Shown: positions 62,187-64,000 of the stretch, piece by piece
Layout of the letters: each line of letters opens with the position of its first letter
Position numbering within the stretch: position 1 is the first letter of the stretch
Notes under the pieces: generated by a model
Told to the model about the DNA's origin: nothing
Seen by the model: only the letters and a program-made list of their open reading frames with translations
The model's database searches: none
Program-made: the position numbers and the translations under genes
Origin: an uncultured Ruminococcus sp.
GTDB taxonomy: Bacteria; Bacillota; Clostridia; Lachnospirales; Lachnospiraceae
Length of the DNA: 64,000 nucleotides
Assembly: GCA_900066355.1 (NCBI GenBank)
Contig: FMEL01000018.1
Coordinates: 11,539-75,538, forward strand
Reading direction: 5' to 3'

Positions 62187-63496
62187 ACACAGCAGAGGTG
62201 CTAAATACACCAGGGTATTACTATGCCATAGCTTATGCTTTATCCGTATTTGTGATCACATGTACGAATGAAAGAAAAATCGGGAGATGGAAGCTGGCAG
62301 TAGTAAGCTGTGCTCAGTTTGCCCTCCTTTTATTTTTTATGACTGTGACAGATGGAGTAAGACAGGAATTGTTTGTTCCGTCGATGTTGCTGATAGTGTT
62401 GCTTCTTCTGGGATATATTTATATCTGTAATGATTTTTCGCTCAGAGAGGCGGGATTTTACTTTGTAAAGGCGTTTATCAACGGAGAGTTTGCGGCTTCT
62501 CTGTGCTGGCAGATATATTATTATCTGAGATATGTAAGAGGAATACAGGGAGAGCTTTTAAAATGGGTGGAACTGATTCTTGTTTATGCCGTGATCTTTA
62601 CCATACTGGCATTGATGGAGTTGAATCTCAAAAAAGATCTTGAAGAGCTTCATATTACAAGAAGAGAATTACTGGTGGTCATTATCATTGCTGCCTCGGT
62701 ATTTGCCATGAGTAATCTGAGTTATCTGGATCAGAATGGACTGTTCAGCGGAACCTTTGTTATGGATATTTTTATTATCCGTACACTCGTGGATTTAAGC
62801 GGGATTGCCGTACTGTATGCATATCATGTTCAGGTCAAAGAAATTCAGATCCGCTTTGAGAAAGACACACTTCATAATATTATGGAGATGCAGTACAAGA
62901 ACTACCAGCTGTCAAAAGAAAATATTGATATGGTAAACCAGAAATATCATGACCTGAAGCATCAGATCAATCTTCTCAAGACTCAGGCTTATGTCGGAAA
63001 GTCTACAAGTTATCTGGAAAAAATGGAACGCGAGATAAGGGTATACGAGACTCAGAACAAGACCGGAAATCAGATACTGGATGCAGTGCTGACAAATAAG
63101 GCAATGATATGCCAGAACAAAGAAATAGAACTGAAGTTTATCGTAGACGGGGGAGCTCTGTCTTTTATGGAAGATATGGATGTGAGTGCATTGTTTGGAA
63201 ATATGCTGGATAATGCGATTGAAAGTGCAGAAAAGCAGCAGGAGAAACAAAAACGTCTGATTTGGCTTTATGTGACAAAAGAGAAACAGTTTGTGCGCAT
63301 CCGTACAGAAAACTACTGCGATGAAAAGATACGGTTCAAAAACGGAATGCCTGTAACGACCAAGAAAGACAGACGCCTCCATGGATATGGAATGAAGAGT
63401 ATAAAAAGTACGGTTGAGAAGTACCACGGATCAGTCGTTGCTGCGCAGGAAAATAACTGGTTTGAGCTGAAAATACTGCTTCCTGCAGGAGCGTAA
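62183..63496 (+). CDS. GHKL-type sensor histidine kinase
   Basis: The 437-residue kinase has an N-terminal membrane domain of about six TM spans (residues about 10-215), a linker coiled-coil, a phospho-acceptor motif NQKYHDLKHQINLL (His256) and a GHKL ATPase domain with NMLDNAIESAEKQ and a GYGMKSIKSTVEKY G-box. This is the AgrC/ComD-like architecture, which often senses peptides but can sense other ligands. It is coupled to the LytTR regulator. I found no convincing pheromone-peptide gene beside it. Confidence 0.92.
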   Translation: MNTAEVLNTPGYYYAIAYALSVFVITCTNERKIGRWKLAVVSCAQFALLLFFMTVTDGVRQELFVPSMLLIVLLLLGYIYICNDFSLREAGFYFVKAFINGEFAASLCWQIYYYLRYVRGIQGELLKWVELILVYAVIFTILALMELNLKKDLEELHITRRELLVVIIIAASVFAMSNLSYLDQNGLFSGTFVMDIFIIRTLVDLSGIAVLYAYHVQVKEIQIRFEKDTLHNIMEMQYKNYQLSKENIDMVNQKYHDLKHQINLLKTQAYVGKSTSYLEKMEREIRVYETQNKTGNQILDAVLTNKAMICQNKEIELKFIVDGGALSFMEDMDVSALFGNMLDNAIESAEKQQEKQKRLIWLYVTKEKQFVRIRTENYCDEKIRFKNGMPVTTKKDRRLHGYGMKSIKSTVEKYHGSVVAAQENNWFELKILLPAGA

Positions 63497-63535
63497 AGAC
63501 AGTGAAAAAATATTAAAATAAATGCAAAAAAAGTG

Positions 63536-63564
63536 TTGACAATGTAAATAGTGTTATGTATAAT
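63536..63564 (+). promoter_or_regulatory. tRNA-Ser promoter
   Basis: A consensus promoter, TTGACA (63536-63541), 17-base spacer and TATAAT (63559-63564), lies about 60 bases before the tRNA gene. Confidence 0.85.
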
Positions 63565-63625
63565 TAACCATGCGTTTGGAAAAGACGCACTTCAAATTGC
63601 ATAAGAGATTATGAATTCGGAGTCA

Positions 63626-63713
63626 GGAGAAGTACTCAAGAGGCCGAAGAGGTGCCCCTGCTAAGGGTATAGGTCGGGTGACCGGCGCGAGGGTTCAAAT
63701 CCCTCCTTCTCCG
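63626..63713 (+). tRNA. tRNA-Ser (anticodon GCT)
   Basis: The 88-base tRNA has a 7-bp acceptor stem (GGAGAAG with CTTCTCC) with discriminator G at 63713, a D arm, an anticodon loop CTGCTAA (anticodon GCT at 63660-63662, reading AGC/AGU), a long variable arm of the class II type (GGTCGGGTGACC) and the T loop GGTTCAAATCC. The 3-prime CCA is not encoded. It precedes the rRNA promoters and may be a separate transcript. Confidence 0.96.
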
Positions 63714-63752
63714 TTTGAAGTTTTGAATTTTTGAAAAAATAAAAACTTCAAA
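63714..63752 (+). other. Hairpin after tRNA-Ser
   Basis: TTTGAAGTTTT (63714-63724) pairs with AAAACTTCAAA (63742-63752). It immediately follows the tRNA and may be a processing or terminator-like structure; no long T-tract follows. Confidence 0.5.
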
Positions 63753-63759
63753 AAAGTAC

Positions 63760-63788
63760 TTGACATTCAGAAATGAATGTGATAAAGT
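63760..63788 (+). promoter_or_regulatory. rRNA operon promoter P1
   Basis: TTGACA (63760-63765), 17-base spacer, TAAAGT (63783-63788). The block resembles P2, exactly 100 bases downstream. Confidence 0.85.
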
Positions 63789-63859
63789 AAACGAGTTGCT
63801 GATGCAACGACGAATCACAAAAAGTCATTTAAAAAGTTTGAAAAAACTTAAAAAAGTTC

Positions 63860-63888
63860 TTGACAAACAGAAATGACAGTGATAAAAT
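63860..63888 (+). promoter_or_regulatory. rRNA operon promoter P2
   Basis: TTGACA (63860-63865), 17-base spacer, TAAAAT (63883-63888). About 45 bases around it repeat the P1 block with few changes, giving tandem promoters. Confidence 0.88.
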
Positions 63889-64000
63889 AAATGAGCTGTC
63901 GAAAGACAGAGAACATTGATAACTAAACAGTGAAACACATACGATTCTCGAAAATTCTTTAACGAATCATCATTCAATAGAATGAACTTTTAAAAACAGT
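63889..64000 (+). other. 5-prime leader of an rRNA operon
   Basis: The sequence after P2 (GAACATTGATAACTAAACAGTG and following) is typical of the pre-16S leader in this lineage, which carries antitermination and RNase III processing sites. The mature 16S gene itself is not reached inside the window. Confidence 0.7.

Noticed and set aside
1..64000. CRISPR array, prophage or complete insertion sequence
   Set aside because: No regularly spaced repeats, phage genes or transposase frame could be found.

Overview
The window reads as the replication-origin region of a low- to moderate-GC, Gram-positive gut-type Clostridium relative, most likely a Lachnospiraceae species. The support is the gene order rpmH-rnpA-yidD-yidC-jag-mnmE-mnmG-rsmG on one side of oriC and dnaA-dnaN-S4 protein-recF on the other, strong AGGAGG ribosome sites, frequent TTG/GTG starts, a SAM-I riboswitch on metK, and a typical rRNA-operon leader at the right end. 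This assignment comes from gene order and protein style, not from a database search.

Layout. Positions 1-9348 lie on the minus strand: the start of a gliding-type ABC auxiliary gene, its permease and ATPase, then rsmG, mnmG, mnmE, jag, yidC, yidD, rnpA and rpmH. Positions 9349-9915 are oriC, with clustered DnaA boxes; a further box sits between the dnaN ribosome site and start codon. From 9916 almost everything is on the plus strand and co-directional with replication: dnaA, dnaN, S4 protein, recF, a large TPR/acidic/P-loop protein, and rsmA. From 17.3 to 34.3 kb come housekeeping genes: a small secreted protein, S1-domain protein, CBS-type pyrophosphatase, flavin reductase, shikimate-kinase-like protein, murA, riboswitch-controlled metK, a two-component system, and a yaaO/gmk-like/holB/ricT/trmN6/rsmI cluster resembling the Bacillus yaaO-to-rsmI order. 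Then follow a SARP-type regulator, a large sortase-type surface protein and a secreted acidic protein. gyrB and gyrA appear only at 39.0-43.5 kb, about 25 kb from recF.

The region 45.4-63.5 kb is an accessory carbohydrate block: a GH78-like rhamnosidase, a GH2 enzyme, a membrane-tethered GH3 enzyme of permuted domain order, a small membrane protein, a GPH-type sugar symporter, a three-gene MBOAT/SGNH acylation locus, a GH43 enzyme, and a LytTR/GHKL two-component system. The GH78-, GH2- and GH43-type enzymes lack signal peptides while the GH3 enzyme is anchored outside. This suggests that glycosides are trimmed at the surface, imported by the symporter and finished in the cytoplasm. The window closes with tRNA-Ser(GCT), two near-identical rRNA promoters exactly 100 bp apart, and the leader of an rRNA operon whose 16S gene begins beyond the window.

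The most unusual part is 55.3-59.8 kb. An MBOAT acyltransferase sits between two SGNH-type proteins. One is a lipoprotein carrying an InlB-type repeat and BspA-type leucine-rich segments ahead of its SGNH domain, and the other carries a leucine-rich segment after it. The arrangement resembles AlgI/AlgJ or DltB/DltD systems, but I know of no described system with these fused surface-repeat modules. Also notable are the degenerate-GGDEF SARP regulator, the guanylate-kinase-like protein in the usual tmk position, and several intergenic nests of hairpins.
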